The notes under the pieces: generated by a model
Seen by the model: the letters and a program-made list of their open reading frames with translations, nothing else
The model's database searches: none
What the model was told of the DNA's origin: nothing
Shown: in pieces, positions 1 to 9,531 of the stretch
Position numbering within the stretch: the stretch's first letter is position 1
How the letters are laid out: each line of letters begins with the position of its first letter
Made by a program: the position numbers and the translations under genes
DNA from: Gammaproteobacteria bacterium
GTDB lineage: Bacteria > Pseudomonadota > Gammaproteobacteria > Pseudomonadales > Pseudohongiellaceae
DNA: 64,000 nucleotides
NCBI GenBank assembly: GCA_029253585.1
Contig: JAQWZF010000018.1
Coordinates: 272,721 to 336,720, forward strand
Reading direction: 5' to 3'

Positions 1-675
1 TTTACCAACATCCTTCTAGCGGATGAGATTAACAGAACGCCACCCAAGACGCAGTCTTCGCTGTTGGAGGCGATGGAAGAACGACAGGTCACGGCTGCCG
101 GGGTCACTCATCCTATGTCGGCACCATTTTTCGTACTAGCCACGCAGAATCCGATAGAGCTAGAGGGAACCTATCCACTGCCCGAGGCTCAACTCGACCG
201 CTTCATGTTTAAGATTGAACTTGGATATCTCACGGAAGAAGAGGAGGTGAAAGTGGTGAGTAGCACCACGCAGACGAATGACACGGCTCTGAGCCATCCG
301 TTAAGTGGGGAGGATATCCTCGAATTTCAACGTATAGCGCGACAGGTTCCAGCTGCAGAGGCTGTTATTCAATACGCGGTCAGGCTAGTGCATGCGACGC
401 GGCCGCAGTCCGAGAACGCTCCACAGTTCATTAAAGACTGGGTGAGTTGGGGGGCAGGTATTCGTGCCTCTCAGAACCTAATTCTGGCGGGGAAGGTAAG
501 GGCGCTGTTACTCGGTCGCTATAATGTGTCCTACGGCGATGTGCGCGCACTCGCCCCCTCTGTGTTGCGTCATAGGGTCTTACTGAATTTTCATGCCGAG
601 GCAGAACGAATTACGACCGACGATGTGGTCAAGCGCCTGCTCGATGAAGTGCCCGAGCCGACTTCGAATCTATAA
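1..675 (+). CDS. MoxR-family AAA+ ATPase, 5' end cut by the window
   Basis: The reading frame is open from base 1, so the true start lies outside the window. The first residues visible are the Walker B region ([24 protein letters not shown]), followed by the sensor-like [11 protein letters not shown] and [11 protein letters not shown] segments that mark MoxR ATPases. The C-terminal lid domain follows ([26 protein letters not shown]). MoxR ATPases act as cytosolic chaperones that help mature or insert partner proteins, usually with vWA-domain partners encoded beside them. That is the case here: a DUF58 protein starts 34 bases downstream and a BatA-like protein follows directly. The Walker A motif is not in view, so activity cannot be judged from this window. 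Confidence 0.93.
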   Translation, partial: FTNILLADEINRTPPKTQSSLLEAMEERQVTAAGVTHPMSAPFFVLATQNPIELEGTYPLPEAQLDRFMFKIELGYLTEEEEVKVVSSTTQTNDTALSHPLSGEDILEFQRIARQVPAAEAVIQYAVRLVHATRPQSENAPQFIKDWVSWGAGIRASQNLILAGKVRALLLGRYNVSYGDVRALAPSVLRHRVLLNFHAEAERITTDDVVKRLLDEVPEPTSNL

Positions 676-709
676 TTGCCTTGATTGATCATCGAAAAAC
701 GGAACAGTA

Positions 710-1603
710 ATGTCTGACTCGCTAAATTTTCTAGACCCTTCAGTCCTCGCTGGGCTCGATAATATCGAGCTTAGAGCTCGAGTGGTCGTAGAAGGTTTCC
801 TTTCGGGCCTGCACAGAAGTCCAAATCGAGGTTTTAGCCCCGAATTTAATGACTACCGTCACTACTACCGCGGCGACGATATGAGGCATATAGACTGGAA
901 GCTATATGCACGAAGCGAAAAGTTTTATATCAAGCAGTATGAGGACGAAACGAATGTTCGCTGCATGGTTGTACTGGATACCAGTGCTTCCATGTCTTAT
1001 TCCTCGGGAGAAACGAGTAAGCTGGACTATGGTATTACACTGGCCTCAGCCTTAGCCTATTTTATCAATAGGCAACGCGACGCAGTCGGTTTGATTACTT
1101 TCGATGACAAGGTTAACAACTATATTCCTGCGAAATGTAGGCAGCCACATTTGATGCAAATATTGCGAACCCTCGCTCAAATTAAGCCGGGAAAGAAAAC
1201 CGACTCAGTGAAGCCCTTGATCGACTTGGCAGCCTCGCTAAATAAAAAGAGTATGGTCATTCTGATTACGGATATGCTCGATGACGAAGACCGGCTGATA
1301 AAAACTCTACAGAATTTGCGAGGAATGGGTAACGACGTCATAGTTTTCCATGTGATGGACGATGCTGAGCTGAATTTTACTTTCAACGAGGCATCAGAGT
1401 TTGTGGATATGGAAAGCGATGAGAGCTTCATCACTACTCCGGCAGCCATTCGCAAAGCCTATCTTGAGAACCTCAATGAGTTTCTCGCCTTCTGTAAGAA
1501 GCAGTGTCAGCGTAGTGGTGTTGATTACTGTCTCATGAACACGTCAGAGCCCCTAGATGCGGCCCTGTCAGCCTATATGAGCAAACGAGCGAAGAGCTTC
1601 TAA
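710..1603 (+). CDS. DUF58 / vWA-like protein
   Basis: A 297-residue cytosolic protein. The DUF58 signature lies at about residues 30-80 (GLHRSPNRGFSPEF, then YRHYYRGDDMRHIDWKLYAR). It runs into a vWA-like fold with a MIDAS-type DTSAS motif near residue 90. The start is ATG with GGA upstream (cggaacagtaATG). It sits between moxR and a BatA-like gene, the standard MoxR-DUF58-vWA arrangement. In that arrangement the proteins are thought to form a metal-binding complex with the MoxR ATPase, but the exact substrate is unknown in most species. The stop codon TAA is followed directly by the ATG of the next gene with no spacer, so translational coupling is likely. Confidence 0.93.
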   Translation: MSDSLNFLDPSVLAGLDNIELRARVVVEGFLSGLHRSPNRGFSPEFNDYRHYYRGDDMRHIDWKLYARSEKFYIKQYEDETNVRCMVVLDTSASMSYSSGETSKLDYGITLASALAYFINRQRDAVGLITFDDKVNNYIPAKCRQPHLMQILRTLAQIKPGKKTDSVKPLIDLAASLNKKSMVILITDMLDDEDRLIKTLQNLRGMGNDVIVFHVMDDAELNFTFNEASEFVDMESDESFITTPAAIRKAYLENLNEFLAFCKKQCQRSGVDYCLMNTSEPLDAALSAYMSKRAKSF

Positions 1604-3628
1604 ATGGTATTACTGACTCCTCTATTTCTAGTTGGTCTGTTGGCGGCGCTGATTCCTATAGCGATTCATCTTATTCGCAAGGAAAAACCGCCCAAGGTGA
1701 TGTTCAGCACAATTCGTTTCCTTAAGAAAACCTCCAAGAAATTGATCCTGTTTCAACATATCCAACAGTGGTTGTTGTTAGCACTCAGATCGGCGGTTAT
1801 TGCCTTGTTGGTCTTCGCCTTCGCGAGGCCACTGTTCGATCAGACGGTGGCGCGACTGCTTGATGCAGACCCCATGTCTGCGGTGATCATGCTCGATCTC
1901 TCGATGAGCATGCGCTATGAGGATAATTTTGATCAGGCAAAACAGGAGGCTATCGACCTGCTTGCTGGAATGACCTCCGGTGACGAAGTTGCCTTGATAG
2001 CGTTCTCGAACTCTGCCGATGTGGTGCGCGAGCTGAGTACCGATATCGATAGCGTCAGATCACTTATCAATAGCTTCGACGAGCCAGGCTATGGCACTAC
2101 GCGTTATATGTCTAATCTACGTCTAGCCGATCAACTGCTTGAAGCCTCGCGCTATGAAAATCGCGCGGTTTATCTGATTAGTGATTTTCAGGATATCGCT
2201 CTGAATGATTCTGAGGAGGGCTGGAAGCTTTCTCCGGGCACTGCTTTTAATACCATAGATGTAGCGGCGCTGGAGAGTAGCAATCTTGTGCTAACCGATG
2301 TGAGATCCCCCGAACAACTCCTAGAAGATGCGGCCGAGCAGCAAATTTTAGCTCGAGTGCGCTCTACCGGTACTCTGTACTTAGAGCAGGGCGATGTTAG
2401 CCTCTATGTTGATGGGGATTTAATCGAGCGGGTGGCTGTCGATCTGGCAGATCGTTCGGAGCAAGTAGTCACTTTCTCAGCCAACTTTGACGCACAGGGA
2501 ACGTACACGGGTGAGGTGCGGGTGAGTGGCGATAATTTTGCTGTCGATAATTCCTATTTCTTTACGGTTGATGTCTTGCCAAAGATTCGCGTGTTGTTAG
2601 TCAACGGCGAGGCATCAGACGATTGGTTCGATGATGAAGGGCACTGGTTTGGTCTCGCTGTGAGCAGTGCGGCGCAGTCACCTTTCGTATTGCAGACAAT
2701 TGAGCCTGGCGAGCTTAGCATGACCAGTTTGCGACAGTCCGATGTTGCTGTACTACTGAATGTTGGAGATCTTAGCGGCGGCCAGGCGGCTGCGCTCACT
2801 AGCTATGTTCGAGAGGGCGGTAGCCTGCTATTGGCACCTGCAGACAGAGTGACGCCTGAGGTTTTCAATCGACAATTCGCCGAGATAGCGCCTGCTATCA
2901 TTCAAAGCAGGGGACAGCTCGGGCTCGATGATTATCTGGTTATAGCTGATTTTGATCGTCGTCATCCAATACTGAGCTCTCTTGGCAGCGACTGGTCAGC
3001 CCGGTTTCAGAATCACTGGTCGTTTTTAGCCGATGAAGACGCTGATGTGCTGATGCAATTCGATAATACCGAACCGGCTCTTCTAGAGCGTAGTGTGGGC
3101 CAGGGTAAGGTGATCCAGTTTGCCTCATCACTGGACCTGGAGTGGAATAACCTCGCGCTACAGGGTCTGTTCCTGCCCTTCGTGCATGAAACGCTCAGAC
3201 ACTTGGTGCAGCAGAACCCAAAGCAGCGAGCCTATCAGGTTGGGGATAGTCTGGATCTAGACCCCTTGGGAGTGGCTCAATCCATCGAGGCTACTGACGC
3301 AGCCGGAAGCGCCATTCAATTCGCCAACAATAATTTTGTAGCCACGGCGACTACCCCAGGTATGATCAACGCGAGTATTGACGGTAATTTGGTCAGCTTC
3401 GCGGTAAATGGCATACCCGAGGAATCGAATTTCAGTCGTACTCCGGTCGCGAACCTGTATGACCAGATCATCAATCCCGATACCGAGCCGAATCAATCTC
3501 GAGAGGTAAGAACGGCACAGCTGATAGAAGAATTGGAGCGGCCGCAACGAGTTTGGTGGTGGATTTTATGTCTGGTTATGCTTCTAATTCTTGCAGAATC
3601 GCTGATTGCCAATCGCACCTACCGTTAA
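1604..3628 (+). CDS. BatA-like membrane protein with vWA domain
   Basis: A 674-residue inner-membrane protein. Residues 1-75 form the N-terminal double-transmembrane (BatA N-terminal) domain: a helix (LFLVGLLAALIPIAIHLI), the basic loop RKEKPPKVMFSTIRFLKK, then a second helix. A vWA domain follows, with a MIDAS DLSMS near residue 98. The central and later part resembles the glutamine-amidotransferase-like fold of this family (IRVLLVNGEASDDW, then VREGGSLLLAPADR). The protein ends in one TM helix (WWWILCLVMLLILAESLIAN). It is expected to work with the MoxR ATPase and DUF58 protein encoded directly upstream. No further Bat genes (BatB, BatD) follow, so this is a short version of the aerotolerance-type operon. 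Confidence 0.88.
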   Translation: MVLLTPLFLVGLLAALIPIAIHLIRKEKPPKVMFSTIRFLKKTSKKLILFQHIQQWLLLALRSAVIALLVFAFARPLFDQTVARLLDADPMSAVIMLDLSMSMRYEDNFDQAKQEAIDLLAGMTSGDEVALIAFSNSADVVRELSTDIDSVRSLINSFDEPGYGTTRYMSNLRLADQLLEASRYENRAVYLISDFQDIALNDSEEGWKLSPGTAFNTIDVAALESSNLVLTDVRSPEQLLEDAAEQQILARVRSTGTLYLEQGDVSLYVDGDLIERVAVDLADRSEQVVTFSANFDAQGTYTGEVRVSGDNFAVDNSYFFTVDVLPKIRVLLVNGEASDDWFDDEGHWFGLAVSSAAQSPFVLQTIEPGELSMTSLRQSDVAVLLNVGDLSGGQAAALTSYVREGGSLLLAPADRVTPEVFNRQFAEIAPAIIQSRGQLGLDDYLVIADFDRRHPILSSLGSDWSARFQNHWSFLADEDADVLMQFDNTEPALLERSVGQGKVIQFASSLDLEWNNLALQGLFLPFVHETLRHLVQQNPKQRAYQVGDSLDLDPLGVAQSIEATDAAGSAIQFANNNFVATATTPGMINASIDGNLVSFAVNGIPEESNFSRTPVANLYDQIINPDTEPNQSREVRTAQLIEELERPQRVWWWILCLVMLLILAESLIANRTYR

Positions 3629-3792
3629 CCGCAAAACCCCTCTAAATTCGAAGCCTTTTTAACTCTCTGTTATTAAAGGATTTATAATTTATTTTTATCA
3701 AAAACTTTTGCGATTCTGTAAAATAAGTACCGAATCTGATTGAACATTGTATTTTTTTGCGCCATAGTATTTTTCATTAGTGGCGCAGAGTC

Positions 3793-4584
3793 ATGATGAA
3801 AATAGAGCAAGTGAAGCCAACAGATTATTCTTTCAATCCTCAACTACTAGCGACGCTGATCGCATCGCTAAGTATTGCATTTTTTTCCAATATCACATTC
3901 GCTCAAGGGCTGTCAGTCATTATGACCGAGGACTTGGTGCCGTCTGTGGATCCCATTTCAAGGGTAATCACAGAACTCGATACGGACTTTGGAGCCTACG
4001 ATCAACGCCAGATAGAGCCGCTTCAAGACCTTGGCAGGCGGAGCCAATCGGCTGGCGACTTTCAGCAAGCCTTATCCTTTTTTAGGCAGGCTTTGCATGT
4101 ATCCAGGGTTAATAAAGGGCTTTATCACGAATCTCAGATTTCTATCATCGATAGTATTATTTCCTCCGAAGTTGCCCTGAAGAATTGGGAAGAAGTGAAT
4201 AATTATTATGCCTACCAGGAGCATCTCTACCTGCGGCTCTATGCCTCGGACGACCTGCGTCTCGAACAGGGGCTTAAGAAGATGAGTAATTGGCATATCA
4301 CCGCCTTTAATGTGAACCTCGATGGGAATCGCATTCAGCATCTGCGGAAAGCCAACAAACTGTTTAAACTTAGGATGCGGGTGGCACAAAATACTCTGTC
4401 ACTTGGAGATCCTCGTTTTTCGATGCTGGAGAAGAATATAAAAATCTGTGAGAGGGAACTTTTTCTCGCATCCGATCTCAACCGCGAAATGCGACGTCGA
4501 CACCCGCGACAGCAGGTAGATTCAAATCCTCGTAGACCCAGCTATAGTGAGAGCAAGGGTAGAGTCTTCGTCAGCGTAGACTAG
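3793..4584 (+). CDS. Secreted TPR-like protein of unknown function
   Basis: 263 residues. A hydrophobic N-terminal segment (LLATLIASLSIAFFSNITFA, about residues 18-37) looks like a signal peptide, with cleavage after TFA. The region at about residues 74-145 has two helix-pair repeats of TPR type (LGRRSQSAGDFQQALSFFRQ is the clearest). The C-terminus is basic and probably disordered (RRRHPRQQ). It lies 164 bases after the BatA-like gene on the same strand, and periplasmic TPR proteins are common in such loci, so it may belong functionally to that group; that is inference. Two ATG codons in tandem (3793, 3796) leave a one-residue uncertainty in the start. I do not recognise a specific family. 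Confidence 0.7.
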   Translation: MMKIEQVKPTDYSFNPQLLATLIASLSIAFFSNITFAQGLSVIMTEDLVPSVDPISRVITELDTDFGAYDQRQIEPLQDLGRRSQSAGDFQQALSFFRQALHVSRVNKGLYHESQISIIDSIISSEVALKNWEEVNNYYAYQEHLYLRLYASDDLRLEQGLKKMSNWHITAFNVNLDGNRIQHLRKANKLFKLRMRVAQNTLSLGDPRFSMLEKNIKICERELFLASDLNREMRRRHPRQQVDSNPRRPSYSESKGRVFVSVD

Positions 4585-5088
4585 CGACCTCACTTCCCTA
4601 ATCGCTACCGTAAAAATCAACTCAAAGCAGATTGATAGCTTTTGACTATGGGTGAAAATATTGCTGCTGTGAGTTGCGCGTGGGATTCTAGAGTGAATAG
4701 AGAATAGGCTTGGCTGCGGAGGGAAAGCGAAGGCGCTAAAGTGGAAACTTGAAAGCTACTCAAAGCTATAAGAAAAGGGGGGAACAAAGAAAAACTCCCA
4801 AGCTCCAAGCTTTGGCTCTTTCCAGACTCGGCGCTATATCCCTTATAGCGCTAAATTGTAATGTGGAAAAATATTATCACAGACCCTTCGAGAGTAACCA
4901 AGGGGTCACAATGCATGCCCCTTGACCCGTTGCTGAACGTTCGATCGATATTTCTCTGACTTGCTGTTAGGGGTTTGCCAGGAAAAACCGAGCGAGCGCT
5001 TGGTGGTAAAATTAGTCACTGGTGGTTCAGCAGTTCAATGGGTAGCATGATTAGGTTCTGACACTAGGCCTGCGCTGCCCCGTGTGGA
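4585..5088. other. Non-coding spacer between convergent genes
   Basis: This 504-base stretch separates the secreted TPR-like gene from the minus-strand CNNM gene. No convincing coding sequence is seen on either strand. Near 4903-4926 short nested inverted repeats are visible (AAGGGG with CCCCTT, and GGGTCA with TGACCC), but neither has the T-run of an intrinsic terminator. Confidence 0.5.
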
Positions 5089-6192
5089 CTAAGGCTTCAC
5101 ATCTTTTTCTTCATCCGCTGGCATCAGGCCCATCTTGTGAGCTCGGACTTTCCAGTTTGTTCTTGCGAGCGCGCGCATGTCTTCGGTGTTGTCCATCTCA
5201 TCGACTATCTCAATGCCTAACAGGGTTTCTATAATATCTTCCATGGTTACAATACCTTCTGTACCACCATATTCATCGACGACTAGGGCGATGTGTTCAT
5301 TCTCTAGGATGAATTTGTCGAGAAGGTCAGGGATCGGGGTAGCGCTATGGGTAATGATTATGTCGCGGCGTAAGGAATCCAGCTCCTGATCTCCTTTGCC
5401 CTCTACAAGACTGAGCAGTAATTCGTCTTTAAGAATATAACCGGTAACCTTGTCGTTGCTATCCTGATAGATGGGAATACGTGAGACGGGTAGTTCCGCG
5501 TTACGCTCATGAAATTCCGCAATAGTGGTAGTGCCATTCTCGGTAACAACTACGATACGCGGTGTCATCACATCTTTGACTAATATCCGGCTAAAGCGCA
5601 GCAGGTTTTTGATTACCTTCTGTTCGCTTTCTTTCAGGATACCAATTTCTTTGCCGAGCTCGGTCATCAGCAGGAAGTCGCTTCTGCTCAGAACGGGCTT
5701 ATCTTTGTCTTTCTTTAGATTCTTTGTAATGAGCTGGCTTAACCAGATCATTGGAGCAAGAACTAGCATAAGTAAATTTATAAGCCTGACGGACAGGGGG
5801 GTTAACGCCTGCCAGTTGTTCGCGCCCAGAGTCTTCGGAATTACTTCTGAGAATATTAAAATTGCCAGAGTCATCGCTCCTGCAATGAACCCCTCCCAGC
5901 TGATAATTGTTAAACCAAGAATTTCGATCTTGGTTGCACCGAAGATAATAGCCGCTTGAGCGCCCACGCCGATTGCCCCAGCTGTGTGAGCGATAGTGTT
6001 CAAGGTGAGAATAGCGGCAAGTGGGCGGTCTATATCTTCTTTGAAACGGGAGAGTTTCTTGGATATGGCCGTGCCGTCTCTGTCCTGCGCTGCTACATAG
6101 GCAGGGGTGATGCTAAGCAATACTGCTTCTAAGATCGAACAGAGGAAAGAGAAGAAGATGCTGGCAGCGAAGAATGTGACTAAAAGCCCCAT
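5089..6192 (-). CDS. CNNM (DUF21) membrane protein with CBS pair
   Basis: 367 residues if started at the ATG at 6192; a TTG codon lies directly before it. The N-terminal half is a DUF21/CNNM transmembrane domain (about residues 1-165) with several helices. Two CBS motifs follow: SRIPIYQDSNDKVTGYILKD near 235 and the hallmark EHIALVVDEYGGTEGIVTME near 300. Proteins of this architecture (the CorC/CorB and old 'hemolysin' group) are linked to magnesium or cobalt efflux and resistance. The C-terminal CorC/HlyC transporter-associated domain is absent; the protein ends soon after the CBS pair, as in the shorter family members. It stands alone, upstream (on the minus strand) of a spacer that contains no other gene. 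Confidence 0.9.
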   Translation of the reverse strand: MGLLVTFFAASIFFSFLCSILEAVLLSITPAYVAAQDRDGTAISKKLSRFKEDIDRPLAAILTLNTIAHTAGAIGVGAQAAIIFGATKIEILGLTIISWEGFIAGAMTLAILIFSEVIPKTLGANNWQALTPLSVRLINLLMLVLAPMIWLSQLITKNLKKDKDKPVLSRSDFLLMTELGKEIGILKESEQKVIKNLLRFSRILVKDVMTPRIVVVTENGTTTIAEFHERNAELPVSRIPIYQDSNDKVTGYILKDELLLSLVEGKGDQELDSLRRDIIITHSATPIPDLLDKFILENEHIALVVDEYGGTEGIVTMEDIIETLLGIEIVDEMDNTEDMRALARTNWKVRAHKMGLMPADEEKDVKP

Positions 6193-6318
6193 CAATGAAC
6201 CATTTCTGTTGAGAGCAAGGCTGTATTCTCACACGAACTTAAATCTGCGTACAGTGAATTTGGCGGCCAAAGGCCTAGACAGAATCGCCGCAGCGCAGAA
6301 GTGAGAGCCCTGCTGAGT

Positions 6319-9300
6319 CTAGTGACTCAGGCTAGGGCTAGGCTCAGGCTTTCGTATTCCAGGTAGTTTGCCCAGCAATGAGCGAAGACGGTCTGGTAGA
6401 GCGAGCATGGCCGGAGTTACCACCAGTGTTAGAATCGTGCCGAAAGACAGGCCAAATACGATTGCCGATGCCAGGCTTACCCACTGTGATGTTATCGGGC
6501 CGCCAACTTCGATCTCGGCGCCGATTAAGTCAACTGACACATGCATGGCTAATGGGAGCAAGCCAAAGCCTGTGGTAAAGGTTGTAAGAAAAACCGGGCG
6601 TAGCCTTTGTACGCCGGTGTGAACGATAATATCGCTGAGTGACCAGTCCTTGTGTTGTTCCCTCAAGTGATTGAAGGTGTCGATCAGAACGATATTGTTG
6701 TTCACAATAATTCCGGCCAGGGCAACGATGCCTATGCCTGTCAGTATTATGCTGAATGTCTGGCCTGTGATGAGTAGCCCCAGCAATACCCCCGCTGTCG
6801 ATAACAATACAGAAGAGAGTATTAGTAGTGCCTGATAGTAGCTATTGAACTGAGTAACCAGCAATATCGCCATCAATGCCATAGCTAGGGAGAAAGCAGA
6901 AGACAAGAAGGCAGCCGAGTCTTCCTGCTCTTCATTTGCGCCTCTAAATAGATAAGTTACCCCCGGCGCGGTTGGTGTCTCTTCCATGTACTGTTCTAAT
7001 TCTTGCACCTTATTGTCTGCAACAACGCCAGGCATTGGGTTCGCTCGAATATAGACAACCCTCTCTCCATCTACACGCTGAATGGAGCTCACTGCGGGCT
7101 TCGCTACTTTGGTCACGAAACTGCTTATCGGAACCAGATCACCACTCGCCGTGTTAATGCGAATCGTGTCCATCTGCTCAAGGCCGCGATATTCCGCCGG
7201 GTAACGCACTCGAATATCGACTTCTTCTTCGCTGTCTGTTGGACGGTAGTCACCCATGAACACGCCATTGGTCATTAATTGAATGGCTGTTCCGATCTCG
7301 GTCATGTTGGCGCCAAACATGGCAGCTCTGGCGCGATCAACGACGATTTCCCACTCTATGCCCGGTACCGGTGCCGTGTCGTCGACATCGATCAGCCCCG
7401 TCATCTCGTTTTCCATATGATTGCGAATACGAGCAGCCTCGGCGAAGAGTACTTCCAGATCGTCGCCGGACAGTTCCAGCTGCACCGCTTTTCCAACTGG
7501 TGGGCCTTGTTCAATAGTAACTACTTCTGCTCTTGCGCCAGGCAAATTGGCGATAGCGTCTCGGTAGCGGTTTTCCACTTCGAAGCCATCGATATCTCTA
7601 TCGCGGCGATCCGTCATCTCGAGAAAGATTGTGCCAATAAGATCTGGAGCCGCCTGTTGACCGCCTCCTAGCTGCTGACCGGAGCCGGACTGAGTAACGA
7701 TGCCCTTGAAATGACCGACTTCGCGGATGCGAGCCTCTGCATCTAGCATGACATCTCGCAGCTCGGCCGGAGAGGAGTTGCCTCTAGCGAAGACTTGAAT
7801 TTGGGTCTGACTTGGCTCTACGCCCGTGAAGAATTCAACGCCTTTACCGTACTGACCATAGGCCATGACGATAATAACTAGACTGGCGATGCTGGTGAAA
7901 AATACAGCCAGAGGAGAGCAGACTGCAAAGCCTAGAATCTTGGCATAGACAGCCGTGATGCCGCCGGTCTTAAGCGGATCGCCATCTTCCAAATTTTTCA
8001 GGTAGGCCTGATCGGCGGCGCTGGATTTTCCTATCAATGCGCCTATGGTTGGGGCAAATAAAAGCGCGTAGAACAGTGAGCCGATTAAAACGGCGAAAAC
8101 CGTGATAGGCAGGTAGCTCATGAACTGTCCGGAAACCCCAGGCCAAAACATAATCGGTAAGAACGCAGCAAGGGTAGTTGCTGTCGATGCGAGGATAGGC
8201 CAGTACATTCGGTCAACGGCAGCTCTGTAAGCATCGCGCGCATTGAGTCCTTCTGCCATCTTGCGATCAGCATACTCCACCATCACAATGGCGCCATCGA
8301 TGAGCATACCCAGGCCGAGAAGTAATCCGAACATCACCATAAAATTATAAGTGAACCCCAGTAAGCGAATAACGATGAAGGCGAAGAAGAAAGAGAAGGG
8401 GACTGCAAGAGTAACCAAAAGTCCTGACCTAACGCCTACAGAGGCTATAACCACAACTAGTACCAACACCATAGCGGTAGCCATATTACCCTGCAGGCCC
8501 ATGTTCTGCTCAACAACCAGAGGCGCAGTATTATTGATATAAGAGAGGCTGACAGCGGGTGGAAGACTGGGGCGCATTTCAGCTACTACGATATCGACCT
8601 GTTCCATAGCCTCAGTAACACTAGTGCCTTTGCGCTTCATTACGTTCAATGAGATTGAGGCTGAACCATTTGCATAGGAGTAGCGTGTAGCATCTTTGAA
8701 AGTGCGTCTTACATCCGCAATATCCGATACGGTCAGAACGCCATCGGCATTCGAAGCGAGTGGCAGATTAAATAAGTCGTCGGCATTCTCGATTAACCCT
8801 GGGACTTTAATGGAGAAACTACCCTGACCAGTATCTACCTGGCCCGCAGGAATAAGCCGGTTATTGCTGGTTACCGTTTGTATGATTGACGCATTGGATA
8901 TTCCGTAGGTCTCAAGTTTAGCCGGGTCAATAACGGCCTCCAGCAGCTGTTCGCGGTTACCAACCATCTCGGCTTCCAAGATTGTAGGTAGAATCTCGAT
9001 CTCCCGTTGTAGCTCTTCGGCTACCTGCAATAGCACTCTTTCGGGAACACCATTGCCACCTATCGCGACCTGAACTACCGGCAATGTTGCCGCCGATACT
9101 TCCTGAATCAAAGGTTCCTCTGTGTCCGCAGGAAAACGCGCCTTAGCTCTGTTGATCGCTTCGCGAACTTCGCTTAGTGCAAATTGAGATTCGAAGTCGA
9201 TGTCGAATTCGGTGATTATGGTAGCCGCATTCTCACTGGAAAAGGAGCTGACAGAGGTGATGCCATCTACTGTCTTTAGCTCTAGCTCGGAAGGTTTTGC

Positions 9301-9492
9301 CAGCAGACGTTCGGCATCCTCTGGAGAAATGCCTTGATGAATTATCGTGGTGATAACTATAGGCACTTCGACGTCGGGGTTTAACTCTGCCGGGATCGCT
9401 AGATAACAAACGAAACCAGTTATTATTATAGCCACGAACACACTTAAGGTAGTTCGTGCTCTTGAAACGGCGGCATCAACATAATTTTTCAT
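6319..9492 (-). CDS. RND efflux permease (AcrB/HAE1-like)
   Basis: About 1057 residues from the ATG at 9492; an upstream in-frame TTG at 9510 is less likely. The length and plan match an RND inner-membrane pump: one N-terminal TM helix, a large periplasmic porter region starting with PAELNPDVEVPIV, a TM bundle containing LLLGLGMLIDGAIVMVEYAD, a second periplasmic half, and a C-terminal TM bundle with GIIVNNNIVLID. It would use the proton gradient to drive export. The membrane-fusion partner is encoded just upstream in the same operon (21 bases between it and the TTG). No outer-membrane channel gene or local regulator is next to the pair, so it probably borrows a TolC-type channel from elsewhere. 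The substrate cannot be told from sequence. Confidence 0.95.
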   Translation of the reverse strand: MKNYVDAAVSRARTTLSVFVAIIITGFVCYLAIPAELNPDVEVPIVITTIIHQGISPEDAERLLAKPSELELKTVDGITSVSSFSSENAATIITEFDIDFESQFALSEVREAINRAKARFPADTEEPLIQEVSAATLPVVQVAIGGNGVPERVLLQVAEELQREIEILPTILEAEMVGNREQLLEAVIDPAKLETYGISNASIIQTVTSNNRLIPAGQVDTGQGSFSIKVPGLIENADDLFNLPLASNADGVLTVSDIADVRRTFKDATRYSYANGSASISLNVMKRKGTSVTEAMEQVDIVVAEMRPSLPPAVSLSYINNTAPLVVEQNMGLQGNMATAMVLVLVVVIASVGVRSGLLVTLAVPFSFFFAFIVIRLLGFTYNFMVMFGLLLGLGMLIDGAIVMVEYADRKMAEGLNARDAYRAAVDRMYWPILASTATTLAAFLPIMFWPGVSGQFMSYLPITVFAVLIGSLFYALLFAPTIGALIGKSSAADQAYLKNLEDGDPLKTGGITAVYAKILGFAVCSPLAVFFTSIASLVIIVMAYGQYGKGVEFFTGVEPSQTQIQVFARGNSSPAELRDVMLDAEARIREVGHFKGIVTQSGSGQQLGGGQQAAPDLIGTIFLEMTDRRDRDIDGFEVENRYRDAIANLPGARAEVVTIEQGPPVGKAVQLELSGDDLEVLFAEAARIRNHMENEMTGLIDVDDTAPVPGIEWEIVVDRARAAMFGANMTEIGTAIQLMTNGVFMGDYRPTDSEEEVDIRVRYPAEYRGLEQMDTIRINTASGDLVPISSFVTKVAKPAVSSIQRVDGERVVYIRANPMPGVVADNKVQELEQYMEETPTAPGVTYLFRGANEEQEDSAAFLSSAFSLAMALMAILLVTQFNSYYQALLILSSVLLSTAGVLLGLLITGQTFSIILTGIGIVALAGIIVNNNIVLIDTFNHLREQHKDWSLSDIIVHTGVQRLRPVFLTTFTTGFGLLPLAMHVSVDLIGAEIEVGGPITSQWVSLASAIVFGLSFGTILTLVVTPAMLALPDRLRSLLGKLPGIRKPEPSPSLSH

Positions 9493-9531
9493 GAAGGTGG
9501 CTCTCTTCAATACTGCGAATTAGGGGTAGGA

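Noticed and set aside
4617..4808. 63-codon minus-strand frame in the first long spacer
   Set aside because: Low-complexity Ser/Leu-rich translation with no ribosome binding site.
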